Shown: positions 53,658 through 61,964 of the stretch, piece by piece
Layout of the letters: every line of letters begins with the position of its first letter
Numbering within the stretch: position 1 is the stretch's first letter
NCBI RefSeq assembly: GCF_000317245.1
Contig: NZ_AJLJ01000375.1
Coordinates: forward strand, 42,963-106,962
Direction: 5' to 3'
Length of the DNA: 64,000 nucleotides
DNA from: Fischerella muscicola SAG 1427-1 = PCC 73103
GTDB lineage: Bacteria; Cyanobacteriota; Cyanobacteriia; Cyanobacteriales; Nostocaceae
Notes under the pieces: generated by a model
What the model saw: the letters and a program-made list of their open reading frames with translations, nothing else
What the model was told of the DNA's origin: nothing
The model's database searches: none
Made by a program: the position numbers and the translations under genes

Positions 53658-54260
53658 ATGCCACCTCAACTTTGGCCTTATATTAGTCCTGGTATTCCCG
53701 ATGATTTATTCGAGCATTTACCGGGGATTCCCCTCAGTCAGAGAGAAATTCGACTGTTGTTGATTGCCCAATTACGTCTATTACCCAACACCGTTTTGTG
53801 GGATATTGGTGCAGGTACAGGTACTATTCCTGTAGAAGTCGGATTACTATGTCCCAAAGGGCGAATTATTGCCGTAGAACGAGATGAAGAAGTTGCTAAC
53901 CTCATCCGTCGTAACTGCGATCGCTTTGAAGTCAAAAATGTTGAAGTCATTGAAGGTAGCGCCCCTGAGTGTTTGCATGAACTCAAAGAAGCACCCCACC
54001 GTGTCTGTATAGAAGGTGGACGAGCCATCAAAGAAATTTTGCAAGCAGTTTGGCATTATTTGCCGCCATCAGGTAGAGTAGTCGCCACAGCTGCTAATCT
54101 AGAAAGTCTGTATGCAATTTCTCTAAGCTTTGCTCAACTACAAGCGAGAAATATTGAAGTTGTGCAGTCTGCGATTAACCGCTTGGAAACACGTGGTTTT
54201 TCTCAAACTTTCAGTGCTGTCGATCCAATTTTTATCCTTAGTGGTGAAAAGCTAGATTAA
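53658..54260 (+). CDS. cbiT: Cobalt-precorrin-6B C15-methyltransferase/decarboxylase CbiT
   Basis: A 200-residue SAM methyltransferase of cobalamin synthesis that methylates C15 and decarboxylates precorrin. The start PGIPDDLFEHLPGIPLSQREIR and the SAM motif LWDIGAGTGTIPVEVGLLCP (quoted in parts: DIGAGTGTIPVE) are characteristic. It is a free-standing CbiT, not the CbiE-CbiT fusion (CobL) found in many bacteria. No cobalamin riboswitch was recognised nearby. Confidence 0.9.
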   Translation: MPPQLWPYISPGIPDDLFEHLPGIPLSQREIRLLLIAQLRLLPNTVLWDIGAGTGTIPVEVGLLCPKGRIIAVERDEEVANLIRRNCDRFEVKNVEVIEGSAPECLHELKEAPHRVCIEGGRAIKEILQAVWHYLPPSGRVVATAANLESLYAISLSFAQLQARNIEVVQSAINRLETRGFSQTFSAVDPIFILSGEKLD

Positions 54261-54294
54261 ATCTATTTACAACAACTTAGGAGATTACTAAATT

Positions 54295-54330
54295 AAGAAT
54301 TTTTAATTTTTAGTTTTTAATTTTTAATTG
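54295..54330. repeat. TTTTTAA heptamer repeat before cdsA
   Basis: Four to five imperfect TTTTTAA/TTTTTAG units, like those at 13896-13935. Confidence 0.75.
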
Positions 54331-54365
54331 AGTAGTGCCTATTCTCTAGTTTTTAGTTCCTAGTT

Positions 54366-55247
54366 ATGCCTTGGTCTCGAATTTTTAGTGGAATTGTTGC
54401 GATCGTTGTCGCTTTATCGGCAACTATTTTGGGCGGATGGTACTTTACCATCGTATTTGCAGTGATCATCTTTTTAGGTCAAAAAGAATTCTTTAATTTA
54501 GTCAAAGCTAAAGGCATAGCTCCCACTGTGAAAACTACTATGGTTGTTAGTCAAATTCTCCTAGCAATTTGTACGCTAGATGGAAATTTGGCTGATGCTG
54601 TTATGCCTATAGCGGGTACTTTTATCTGTTTTTACCTATTATTTCAACCCAAAATGGCGGCGATCGCAGATATTTCCGCTTCAATCTTGGGGCTTTTTTA
54701 CACTGGTTATTTGCCGAGTTACTGGGTAAGGTTAAGAGCGTTTAATACAACAGCTAGCAATCTTCCTTTGGGAGGCTACTGGCCACCAAGTTGGTCAGAT
54801 TTCCTTTCACATAGACATTATGTTTCTTTGCCAGACGGTCTGACTGCTACAATGCTGACTTTCCTTTGTATCTGGGCAGCAGATATTGGCGCTTATACCT
54901 TTGGTAAATTTTTTGGCAAAACCCCTTTATCTGATATTAGCCCGAAAAAAACTGTAGAAGGTGCTGTCTTTGGTGTTGCGGCTAGTGTTCTCGTTGCGTT
55001 TGCTGTGGCTTATTATTTTAACTGGCCCAAGTATCCGATTACTGGTTTGACGTTAGGCTTGTTAATTGGTGTAGCTGGTCTTTTAGGTGATCTGACTGAA
55101 TCAATGCTCAAACGGGATGCTGGGGTAAAAGATTCAGGGCAATTGATTCCTGGTCACGGTGGCATTTTAGACCGTACTGATAGTTACATTTTTACTGCTC
55201 CTTTGGTTTACTATTTTGTATCCCTTATATTACCGTTGCTGCTTTAG
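54366..55247 (+). CDS. cdsA: Phosphatidate cytidylyltransferase
   Basis: A 293-residue membrane enzyme making CDP-diacylglycerol from phosphatidate and CTP, the branch point of phospholipid synthesis. Multiple hydrophobic helices and the family signature SMLKRDAGVKDSG ... LIPGHGGILDRTD near the C-terminus (about 240-266) are present, preceded by SPKKTVEGAVFG. Start ATG at 54366. A terminator follows. Confidence 0.95.
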   Translation: MPWSRIFSGIVAIVVALSATILGGWYFTIVFAVIIFLGQKEFFNLVKAKGIAPTVKTTMVVSQILLAICTLDGNLADAVMPIAGTFICFYLLFQPKMAAIADISASILGLFYTGYLPSYWVRLRAFNTTASNLPLGGYWPPSWSDFLSHRHYVSLPDGLTATMLTFLCIWAADIGAYTFGKFFGKTPLSDISPKKTVEGAVFGVAASVLVAFAVAYYFNWPKYPITGLTLGLLIGVAGLLGDLTESMLKRDAGVKDSGQLIPGHGGILDRTDSYIFTAPLVYYFVSLILPLLL

Positions 55248-55268
55248 TTATTAGTTATACCCCAGGCG

Positions 55269-55305
55269 AACGCACCATTCCAGATTTTTGGTGCGTTATA
55301 TTATT
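55269..55305 (+). terminator. Terminator after cdsA
   Basis: AACGCACCA (55269-55277) and TGGTGCGTT (55289-55297) form a 9-bp stem with an 11-nt loop, then an A/T-rich tail, 22 bp behind the cdsA stop. Confidence 0.7.
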
Positions 55306-55884
55306 TCACAAAATTTTTGATACAAATTCTTTCCTTTGTCTTCTTCGTCGATACATTATTCTAACGTATCTTAATATTTAATAGAGTGATTACTCACAAT
55401 AAAGAAAAATTTTAAATCTAAGTTTTCTATTCTCACTGAAATTGATTTTTGATCAATTTCTCGATAAAAATATATAGCTAATTTGTCAAGTGAACCAGAA
55501 CATCAAAGAGTTGAAAACTTATGCCACATAATAGTTTCCAGATTTCTCATGTTGATGAGACTAATGGATAAATGCGTAAGCAAGAATTTTGCCAGAGGGA
55601 TTAAAGCGAATAAAATGTGTAATAAATCTATTGAGATTTGTAGTTATCCTGATGGTAAACATTACAAATTTGAATTATTTACTTGTGTAAGTAAACCTGA
55701 AAAATATACTTTAATAAGGAAAAGAAAAATATTGTCTCAATAAGTTCATAAAAGTGGCTGTCTTGCAATTTTACAAGAAGCTGCGTCCATTTCTAGGCTG
55801 CATTTCATTAATCACTTCGTACTTAATACAAGTACTGTTTTGAAAGAAGGTGGCAGTTACAGCCCAGCGGCAAAGGAGAATGTA
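55306..55884. other. AT-rich spacer before the AraC gene
   Basis: No supportable gene. An 86-codon frame (55483-55743) with a weak start has no recognisable product and unremarkable composition, so it is left out. The AraC promoter presumably lies near 55800-55880. Confidence 0.5.
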
Positions 55885-56778
55885 ATGCAAGGGGAAAATT
55901 CCCTGGCCATTGATGTGACTAGATTAGATGCTCGTAAGTATGTCCTCACCAGAGCGCCCATATTATCTAGTCATGAATCAGGATGGAAAAATCTGGGTTT
56001 GGAGTATCACATCCAACCTGCCTATGAAAGCCCTGAACATTACTCTAAGAATTATGTGCTTGTAATTCGGCTGAAATGCCAGTTAGAATTACAAAGATGG
56101 CTGGGAGAATGCCATAAAAGCGAAGACTCTTTGCCAGGAGACGTTGCAGTAATACCGCCATACATAACTCACAGAGCAATTACTGTAGAGGAGTCTGAAT
56201 TTATTGCTTTGACTTTGGACTCTAATTTCGTAGCAAACATAGCTTACGAATCTGTTGATTCAGACGCGGTTGAGGTAATACCACACTTTTCTAAACCTGA
56301 TCCGTTGATTTACCAAATTACCCTTGCCCTCAAAAAAGCATTAGAATATAATGATACGGGCAGCGGTTTGTATGCTGATTCTATGGCAACAGCATTGTCA
56401 GCCCACTTGTTGCAACACTACTCTGCACCTAAACATTCTCTACAAAACTATCGTGGTGGTTTACCCAGACATAAGCTACAACGGGTAACAGAATATATCA
56501 TTGATCATTTGGCAGAAGATTTGCTGCTAGGAACAATGGCTCAGGAAGTTGGCATGAGTAGATACCACTTTGCCCGATTATTCAAGCAATCCACAGGGCT
56601 TTCTCCTTATCAGTACGTAATTCACTGCCGCATTGAGCGTGCTAAAATGTTGCTCCTACAAAATAAACTAAAAATTTCTGAAGTAGCTTCCATCGTTGGT
56701 TTTGCGGATCAAAGCCAATTTACACGGCATTTCAAGCGAATATTGGGAGTCACGCCCAAAGAAATCCGGAAAAAATAG
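55885..56778 (+). CDS. AraC family transcriptional regulator
   Basis: A 297-residue regulator. The N-terminal half looks like a cupin-type sensor (GDVAVIPPYITHRAITVEESEF, in part), and the C-terminal half (about 205-297) holds the two AraC helix-turn-helix motifs: LGTMAQEVGMSRYHFARLFKQ and ISEVASIVGFADQSQFTRHFK, with YQYVIHCRIERAKMLL. The start ATG 55885 follows AAAGGAG (55872-55878); a TTG at 55840 is less likely. The Dps gene lies 395 bp downstream; regulation of it is possible but not shown. Confidence 0.92.
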   Translation: MQGENSLAIDVTRLDARKYVLTRAPILSSHESGWKNLGLEYHIQPAYESPEHYSKNYVLVIRLKCQLELQRWLGECHKSEDSLPGDVAVIPPYITHRAITVEESEFIALTLDSNFVANIAYESVDSDAVEVIPHFSKPDPLIYQITLALKKALEYNDTGSGLYADSMATALSAHLLQHYSAPKHSLQNYRGGLPRHKLQRVTEYIIDHLAEDLLLGTMAQEVGMSRYHFARLFKQSTGLSPYQYVIHCRIERAKMLLLQNKLKISEVASIVGFADQSQFTRHFKRILGVTPKEIRKK

Positions 56779-57173
56779 CAATAATTTTCTAAAAAAGCAA
56801 TAATTATCTATACAGCAACAATCAAGTTGCTATACCTTTAGATAGAAAGATTTAAAATCCCTATTGTCCTCGGCTAGTGGTGTTCAGCCCTAGCAATCCC
56901 CTTATTTTTGACCCAAGTAGAGCTTGTCTACAACCCAAAAATTGATGGAGGGATGGGAAATTTGGGAGATGGGGAGATGAGCAATCATACTTTTTCTCTC
57001 CATTACCCCATCACCCTATCCCCACAACCCCTCAAAATTTCTGGAGTAACAATATAGGTGTGACGGGGGATTAAAGCTTAAGCAAAAGTCTGAAGAGCAA
57101 TTACAGATACTTGTGCCAAAAGCGCTAGCTGGGCGTTATACCACTAGATCCTTTCTTTCTTTAAGGAAATCTA
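56779..57173. other. Spacer between AraC and dps genes
   Basis: Mixed sequence with G-rich repeats (GGGAGATGGGGAGATG around 56960-56980) and no gene. The dps promoter must be here, but no boxes are clear enough to call. Confidence 0.5.
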
Positions 57174-57722
57174 ATGAACGGTAGTAGCGAACCTCTCGGT
57201 AAAAGCCTTAATCAAGCTGAAATTAGTCTACCTTTACAAGTTCGAGCGCAACTGATCGATATTCTCAATCAAACGCTTGCAACTACAATAGATCTCAAGA
57301 CTCAAATTAAGCAGGCCCATTGGAATGTTGATATTACAAAATCCTGTAACCTACACGAGTTGTTTAATGAAATCGCCACAGAATTAGATGTGTATATCGA
57401 TTTGCTTGCACACAGAATCACAACTCTTGGGGGTTTGGCAATTGGTACTGCTCGGAGTGCAGCAGGGCTATCAGTTTTACCCGAATATCCCTTTAATATT
57501 ACAGAAGGTAAAGATCATGTAAGTTCGATCGCAGAGCGTTTGGCTATATACGGAAATTTGCTCTGGGAAAATATTGATCGTACGGCTGTTTTGGGGGATG
57601 CAGATACAGCCTATCTTTACGCAGAAGTTTCTATGGTCGTTGACAAGCGTTTGTGGTTCCTAGACGCTCATCTAGTTAGTTCAGTTTTGCAAGTGGAGCC
57701 TCAGTTAGCTGAATATAACTAG
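57174..57722 (+). CDS. Dps family ferritin-like protein
   Basis: A 182-residue mini-ferritin forming a 12-subunit shell that oxidises and stores iron and protects DNA. The ferroxidase residues are in IKQAHWNVD (His, Trp) and ELFNEIATELDVYIDLLAHRI (Glu/Asp), with a trailing ITTLGG that is usual for the family. The N-terminal 30 residues are polar. Several Dps types occur in Nostocales; I do not assign which. Confidence 0.93.
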   Translation: MNGSSEPLGKSLNQAEISLPLQVRAQLIDILNQTLATTIDLKTQIKQAHWNVDITKSCNLHELFNEIATELDVYIDLLAHRITTLGGLAIGTARSAAGLSVLPEYPFNITEGKDHVSSIAERLAIYGNLLWENIDRTAVLGDADTAYLYAEVSMVVDKRLWFLDAHLVSSVLQVEPQLAEYN

Positions 57723-57724
57723 AT

Positions 57725-57830
57725 TAACGGCATGGAGTCAATGGTTAATTGTCCATAGTCAATGGCCAATAATTTATAGCTATTACACTTGACATTTGAT
57801 ATTTGACATTTTGACGTTTGACAAAATTAG
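57725..57830. repeat. GTCAATGG and GACATTTGA repeats
   Basis: Short units (AGTCAATGG, then TTGACATTTGA-like) fill the convergent space between dps and the DUF2993 gene. Confidence 0.65.
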
Positions 57831-58547
57831 TTAAGGGTTGACATTAATTCGTCCTTGACAAAATAGCTTTCTTGGCATCAGCTTTAGTTGTTGGATATCA
57901 ACATCAGAACCTAAATTGAGATAGTGTAGATCATGAGTTTCTAACACTAATCCCATATTATCTTTAGCTTGAATGTGCGATAGCTCTAACTCATGACTAC
58001 TGAGTAAGTTGATCTCTGCACAAACTTCTGAGACTTTGGAAGTGTTGTTGGGAGGTTGGGAAACGTGAAGTATGATCCGGCTGTTGTCAAGAATAATTTT
58101 TTGGTAAAAAATTGACTTGGATTTTGGACACTGTTCTGGTAAAAGTTTATCCAGTACATCATTTAAGGCAGTCGATAATAAAGTAGATGAAGTAGAGGCA
58201 TTAAGTTCATCTTCTTCTACTACTAGTTCGCCAATTACTGGTACAGTTTCTAACAGTCGTAACGGCTGACCCTTGAGTACTGAACCAATGTTGATACGAA
58301 TATTTTCGGCTACAAGTTGAATTTGGGTAATATGAAGATCTTGATAAACCGCATGACTAGCAAAAATCGACACCCAAGGAATGCAACCAGAGAGAATTTG
58401 GCGATCGCTCGCTTTAATCTCCACTTCCAACTGAGATACTTGGCTGACTTGGGATCTCAGCCATAATTTCAGTGCTGTCGTCAGCACGTTCGTAATGATA
58501 CGAACTTTTCTGCTGGAAGTTTGAATCTCTAAATTGTTTTGTGCCAT
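57831..58547 (-). CDS. DUF2993 (LmeA-like) family protein
   Basis: A 238-residue protein recognised as DUF2993: LEVEIKASDRQILSGCIPWVSIFASHAVYQDLHITQIQL (quoted only as DRQILSGCIPWVSIFA) is the family hallmark. It has no signal peptide and no membrane helix, and looks beta-rich. In actinobacteria the related LmeA acts in lipoglycan synthesis; the cyanobacterial role is unknown. Confidence 0.87.
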   Translation of the reverse strand: MAQNNLEIQTSSRKVRIITNVLTTALKLWLRSQVSQVSQLEVEIKASDRQILSGCIPWVSIFASHAVYQDLHITQIQLVAENIRINIGSVLKGQPLRLLETVPVIGELVVEEDELNASTSSTLLSTALNDVLDKLLPEQCPKSKSIFYQKIILDNSRIILHVSQPPNNTSKVSEVCAEINLLSSHELELSHIQAKDNMGLVLETHDLHYLNLGSDVDIQQLKLMPRKLFCQGRINVNP

Positions 58548-58711
58548 CTACCACTCTATTGATTACTTATGATTAATTACTTACAAATCTAAAAATATTT
58601 AAACAAGTCTTAACTTTATCATTTGCGGCTATTAACTACAAACCGCAAGGGTAAAATTTTGTGCAATTAGTTGTATGTTTTACTATTGACTCAAAGTCAA
58701 GTAATTTCCGC

Positions 58712-59467
58712 ATGGAGGAAAGACTACAAAAAATTTTATCCCAATGGGGTATTGCCTCACGCCGCCAAGCCGAAGACATGATTAGGCGATCGCGCGTGCG
58801 GGTCAATGGCGAATTGGCGTACTTGGGTCAAAAAGTTAACCCTCAAAAAGATACAATCACAGTTGATGGTAAGTCAGTATCACCTGACCAACGTCCAGCT
58901 TTAGTGTATCTGCTACTGCACAAAGAAGTAGGTGTAGTTTCCACTTGTCATGATCCCCACGGAAGAAAAACTGTTTTGGATCTATTACCAACAGAATTAC
59001 ATTCTGGTCAGGGTATTCACCCTGTTGGTCGCTTAGATGCAGACTCTACAGGAGCAATTATACTTACCAACGATGGAGAGTTAACATTTTGGCTAACCCA
59101 TCCACGTCATAATATCCCAAAAACTTACCAAGTTTTAGTAGAAGGGCATCCGACCGAATCAGTAATACGCACTTGGCGTCAGGGTGTGCTGTTAGATGGG
59201 AGAAAAACACGACCAGCACAGGTGAAATTCATCGAAAAATTTGCCGATAGTACTTGTTTGGAAATCATTTTAAAGGAGGGAAGAAATCGTCAAATTCGTC
59301 GTATCGCCGAACAGTTAGGACATCCAGTAATTAAATTACATCGTACTGCCATAGGTAAGATTCAACTGCGATCGCCTGGAGGTAAACCCTTACGCGAAGG
59401 TGAATATCGTCACTTAGAAGAAAGTGAAATTCGCTTTTTACAAAAAATTAAAGCAGATTCCTATTAA
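58712..59467 (+). CDS. Pseudouridine synthase, RsuA/RluB family
   Basis: A 251-residue enzyme with an N-terminal S4 domain (RLQKILSQWGIASRRQAEDMI) and a catalytic domain whose GRLDADSTGAIILTNDGE holds the catalytic Asp, plus the late EGRNRQIRRIAEQLGHPV. It converts uridine to pseudouridine in ribosomal RNA; whether the target is 16S or 23S is not readable. Start ATG 58712 (MEERLQKIL) is preferred to GTG 58661, which would add 17 residues. Confidence 0.93.
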   Translation: MEERLQKILSQWGIASRRQAEDMIRRSRVRVNGELAYLGQKVNPQKDTITVDGKSVSPDQRPALVYLLLHKEVGVVSTCHDPHGRKTVLDLLPTELHSGQGIHPVGRLDADSTGAIILTNDGELTFWLTHPRHNIPKTYQVLVEGHPTESVIRTWRQGVLLDGRKTRPAQVKFIEKFADSTCLEIILKEGRNRQIRRIAEQLGHPVIKLHRTAIGKIQLRSPGGKPLREGEYRHLEESEIRFLQKIKADSY

Positions 59468-59502
59468 AGATTCAGCTGGATTTGAAGGAGTGTAAATAAA
59501 AT

Positions 59503-60294
59503 ATGAAATGGTTAAGCAAGAAAAACAAGCATGAGTTCATAAATTCATTGGCTCATCAGCAAAGAGAAAAACTGACAGCAATGGGCGCACAACTTAGTTC
59601 CTCACGTCAGGAAAAAGGTTTCTCATTAGACGAAATGGTTGTACTGACCAGAATACCCCGGCGACTGTTGCAAGCAATTGAAGAAGGTAATTTACAAGTC
59701 TTACCAGAACCTGTTTATATTCAGGGTCTAATTCGGCAATTTGCTGATGCATTAGGCTTTAATGGTGCAGACTTTGCTGCTGATTTTCCAGTTGGAACTC
59801 ATCGAGTTAGCTTAAAATCGGGTTGGAAAAATAAATCGATAGGTGAGTTACGTCCATTTCATCTTTATTTACTTTATATATTGATGATTTTTTGTTCTGT
59901 AGGTGGTTTATCTCAGTTATTGAATGCTAATGCTTTGCAAACAGCAAAAAATAATCAAAATATTTCTAAACAGAATCAACAGACTGTAAATCCATCACAC
60001 AAGTTTCAGCCTGTTAGCAACATGACTAGCAATCTCAATAATGCTCAACAGGTACAAATAGGTTTGACCTTAACAGAAAAATCTTGGATTCAGGTATTAG
60101 TTGATGGCAAAGTAGAGTATGAAGGCGAACTACCAGAAGGAACTCACCGGATTTGGAAAGCTCAAGAGCAACTCACTGTGAGAACTGACAATGCTGGTGG
60201 CGTATTGGTAAGTATTAATAAAGAAAAAGCCAAGCAACTGGGAGAACCAGGGAAACAAAAAGAAGTGACGATCGCTGCTAATACGAGGTCATAG
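59503..60294 (+). CDS. RodZ-like protein with HTH_25, TM and DUF4115
   Basis: A 263-residue protein with the RodZ domain order: HTH_25 at about 22-100 (LTAMGAQLSSSRQEKGFSLDEM; VLPEPVYIQGLIRQFADALGF), a membrane helix at about 122-142, a short Asn/Gln linker and DUF4115 at about 185-260 (EKSWIQVLVDGKVEYEGE; LTVRTDNAGGVLVSIN). It lies 35 bp behind the pseudouridine synthase gene and is probably co-transcribed with it. It is the most compact of the three RodZ-like proteins here. Confidence 0.88.
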   Translation: MKWLSKKNKHEFINSLAHQQREKLTAMGAQLSSSRQEKGFSLDEMVVLTRIPRRLLQAIEEGNLQVLPEPVYIQGLIRQFADALGFNGADFAADFPVGTHRVSLKSGWKNKSIGELRPFHLYLLYILMIFCSVGGLSQLLNANALQTAKNNQNISKQNQQTVNPSHKFQPVSNMTSNLNNAQQVQIGLTLTEKSWIQVLVDGKVEYEGELPEGTHRIWKAQEQLTVRTDNAGGVLVSINKEKAKQLGEPGKQKEVTIAANTRS

Positions 60295-60365
60295 TTAAAT
60301 TGTGACTGATCAACTTGTGCTGTCAATGCTTTGTGCATAGCAGCACTATTTTTTTATATATAAAT

Positions 60366-60731
60366 TTATAGATTTAAGGCAATAGTTAATGCTTGTGATA
60401 CTAATTCCATTTCATCATTAGATAGTAGTCCTAACTTTTTTACTAATCTAGTTTCAGAAACTGAACGAATTTGAAATGTATCTACAGCAGAAGTTTTAAC
60501 TAAGTTGTTTTCTGTGCTGGGTTCCAATCGCACCATCCAAGGTCTAACTGTATATCTTTCTTTCCATTCAGTAATTGGGACAATAACCTTCAATGGCAAA
60601 ATTCCTATAGCATTGTCATTAACGATAACACTTGGCCGAGTTTTGCTGATTTCTGTACCTATTGTTGGATCTAGATTAACCAACCAGATTTCTCCTCTAC
60701 GCATGTGCATTTGACTCGTTGAGGTCATCAC
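60366..60731 (-). CDS. MazF/PemK-type toxin
   Basis: A 121-residue endoribonuclease-like toxin: MRRGEIWLVNLDPTIGTEISKTRPSVIV (quoted as RRGEIWLVNLDP) and PITEWKERYTVRPW, ending VKTSAVDTFQIRSVSETRLV. MazF proteins cut mRNA at short sequences. The reading frame overlaps its antitoxin gene; ATG at 60708-60710 (MHMRRGE) and 60702-60704 (MRRGE) are alternatives to 60731. Catalytic Arg and Thr of MazF are plausible in TRPSV and KTSAV. Confidence 0.9.
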   Translation of the reverse strand: MMTSTSQMHMRRGEIWLVNLDPTIGTEISKTRPSVIVNDNAIGILPLKVIVPITEWKERYTVRPWMVRLEPSTENNLVKTSAVDTFQIRSVSETRLVKKLGLLSNDEMELVSQALTIALNL

Positions 60732-60963
60732 CTGGATAATCGTAAAAATCTTCTCCCTCTATATCAGAGAAAACAATTAATTCGCTATCAGGACTGTAAT
60801 CTGCAATGGCAGTCATTGCTGCTATTGCCATTTGATGCTTTTGCTCTTCTTTTGTGATTGATTCTTGTTCTTGACGAATTAGTAGCAAAGCTGCTTCAGC
60901 TATCTTTAAGCGATCGCTAACACTAAGTTTTGGCAGTGCTTGGAGAATTTCTTTAGTTTCCAT
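60697..60963 (-). CDS. Antitoxin of the MazF pair
   Basis: An 88-residue acidic protein encoded directly upstream of, and overlapping, the MazF gene (60697-60731). Helical N-terminus (LPKLSVSDRLKIAEAALLLI) with Ser-x-x-x-Arg-Leu, then a Glu/Asp/Tyr-rich C-terminus (EGEDFYDYPGDDL) that would bind the toxin. I assign it by position and charge; I do not recognise a DNA-binding domain. Confidence 0.75.
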   Translation of the reverse strand: METKEILQALPKLSVSDRLKIAEAALLLIRQEQESITKEEQKHQMAIAAMTAIADYSPDSELIVFSDIEGEDFYDYPGDDLNESNAHA

Positions 60964-61141
60964 ATAACTGTAGTGACCATCTTAATTTAAATTTATGAGT
61001 ATCAAAAATGCTTTTCTAGGGTGACGACACAATAGTAACTCATCTTTCTCTTCTACATGATATTCATTAAATTCCAATCACCTTTCAACTCATTCTGATT
61101 AATATAGGTTAGGGATATACTTTTGTAGGAGCATCCCAGCC

Positions 61142-61360
61142 ATGAGTCAAGCAAAAGTCGCAGTAGTAGTTGGTGTCGGGCCAGGATTAGGTGAAACTGT
61201 TGCTCATCGCTTTGCATGTGAAGGATTTAGTATTGGGCTGATGGCTAGAAATGTAGATAAACTCAGCCAAATTCAAAAGGATATTGAAGCTAATGGTGGG
61301 AAAGCACTGGCTGTTGGTTATGATGTCAGCGATCGCGATTCCCAAACAAGCTGTTGTTAG
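61142..61360 (+). pseudogene. Truncated short-chain dehydrogenase (SDR) remnant
   Basis: A 72-codon frame that starts as an SDR enzyme: VAVVVGVGPGLGETVAHRFACEGF carries the Gly-rich NAD(P) loop (in GVGPGLG), with ARNVDKLSQIQ and GYDVSDRDS of the second Rossmann strand. SDR proteins are about 230-270 residues, so more than two thirds are missing; the frame ends TSCC after a GCGATCGC site, and no other frame continues the family. Probably a decayed copy. Confidence 0.75.
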
Positions 61361-61964
61361 ATCACAATTAATGTATGCGATCGCATCCAAATCTAAATTT
61401 TTACTTACGAACTGCTTCCCCACGAACAGTATTTTCTTTTCCTACTTCGTTAGAATAAACTCCTATCAGCTAATTTCTTCTATTCAAATCTTAATTTAGT
61501 CACCTACTATTACTGAAATCTGGTGATTAGTTGTGTTTGTTCATGCATACAAATTACTTGCCTCACTAGTTGTTAACTCTAGTTAATCAACTTGAATTCC
61601 TGGCTAAGTATAGCTTAACGTAGGTATGCAGTAGTTTTTTATGAATAAGCTGGAAAAAATCTGTATTTAAATTGACAGATTAATATTTAACCTTCCAAGG
61701 GTGCTATATACCAAAGTTTACTTAGTAATTCTTAATTTATCGGAGAGCCAAAGTGTGATTATAGTTGCGGAGAACAGGAACTGTATGGATAAAATCAAGT
61801 TGTTCTGCATATGGAAAAATAACAAAAAAGTTAAATCTTAAATTCTCTATTTTCTCTACGGGAATTGTTTATTAATTATCTATTATTCTCTTGAATTTCT
61901 TTAAAATTATCTGCACAACTGATTGCTGGCGCTATAAGTTTGCAGTACCCTTGCGAGGTTTTTG
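61361..61964. other. Intergenic region after the SDR remnant
   Basis: AT-rich, no supported gene, no strong hairpin. The missing part of the SDR gene does not appear here. It presumably holds the promoter of the WD40 gene. Confidence 0.5.

Noticed and set aside
55483..55743. 86-codon ORF before the AraC gene
   Set aside because: No recognisable family, weak start and AT-rich, unremarkable sequence; I could not exclude a remnant but cannot support a gene.
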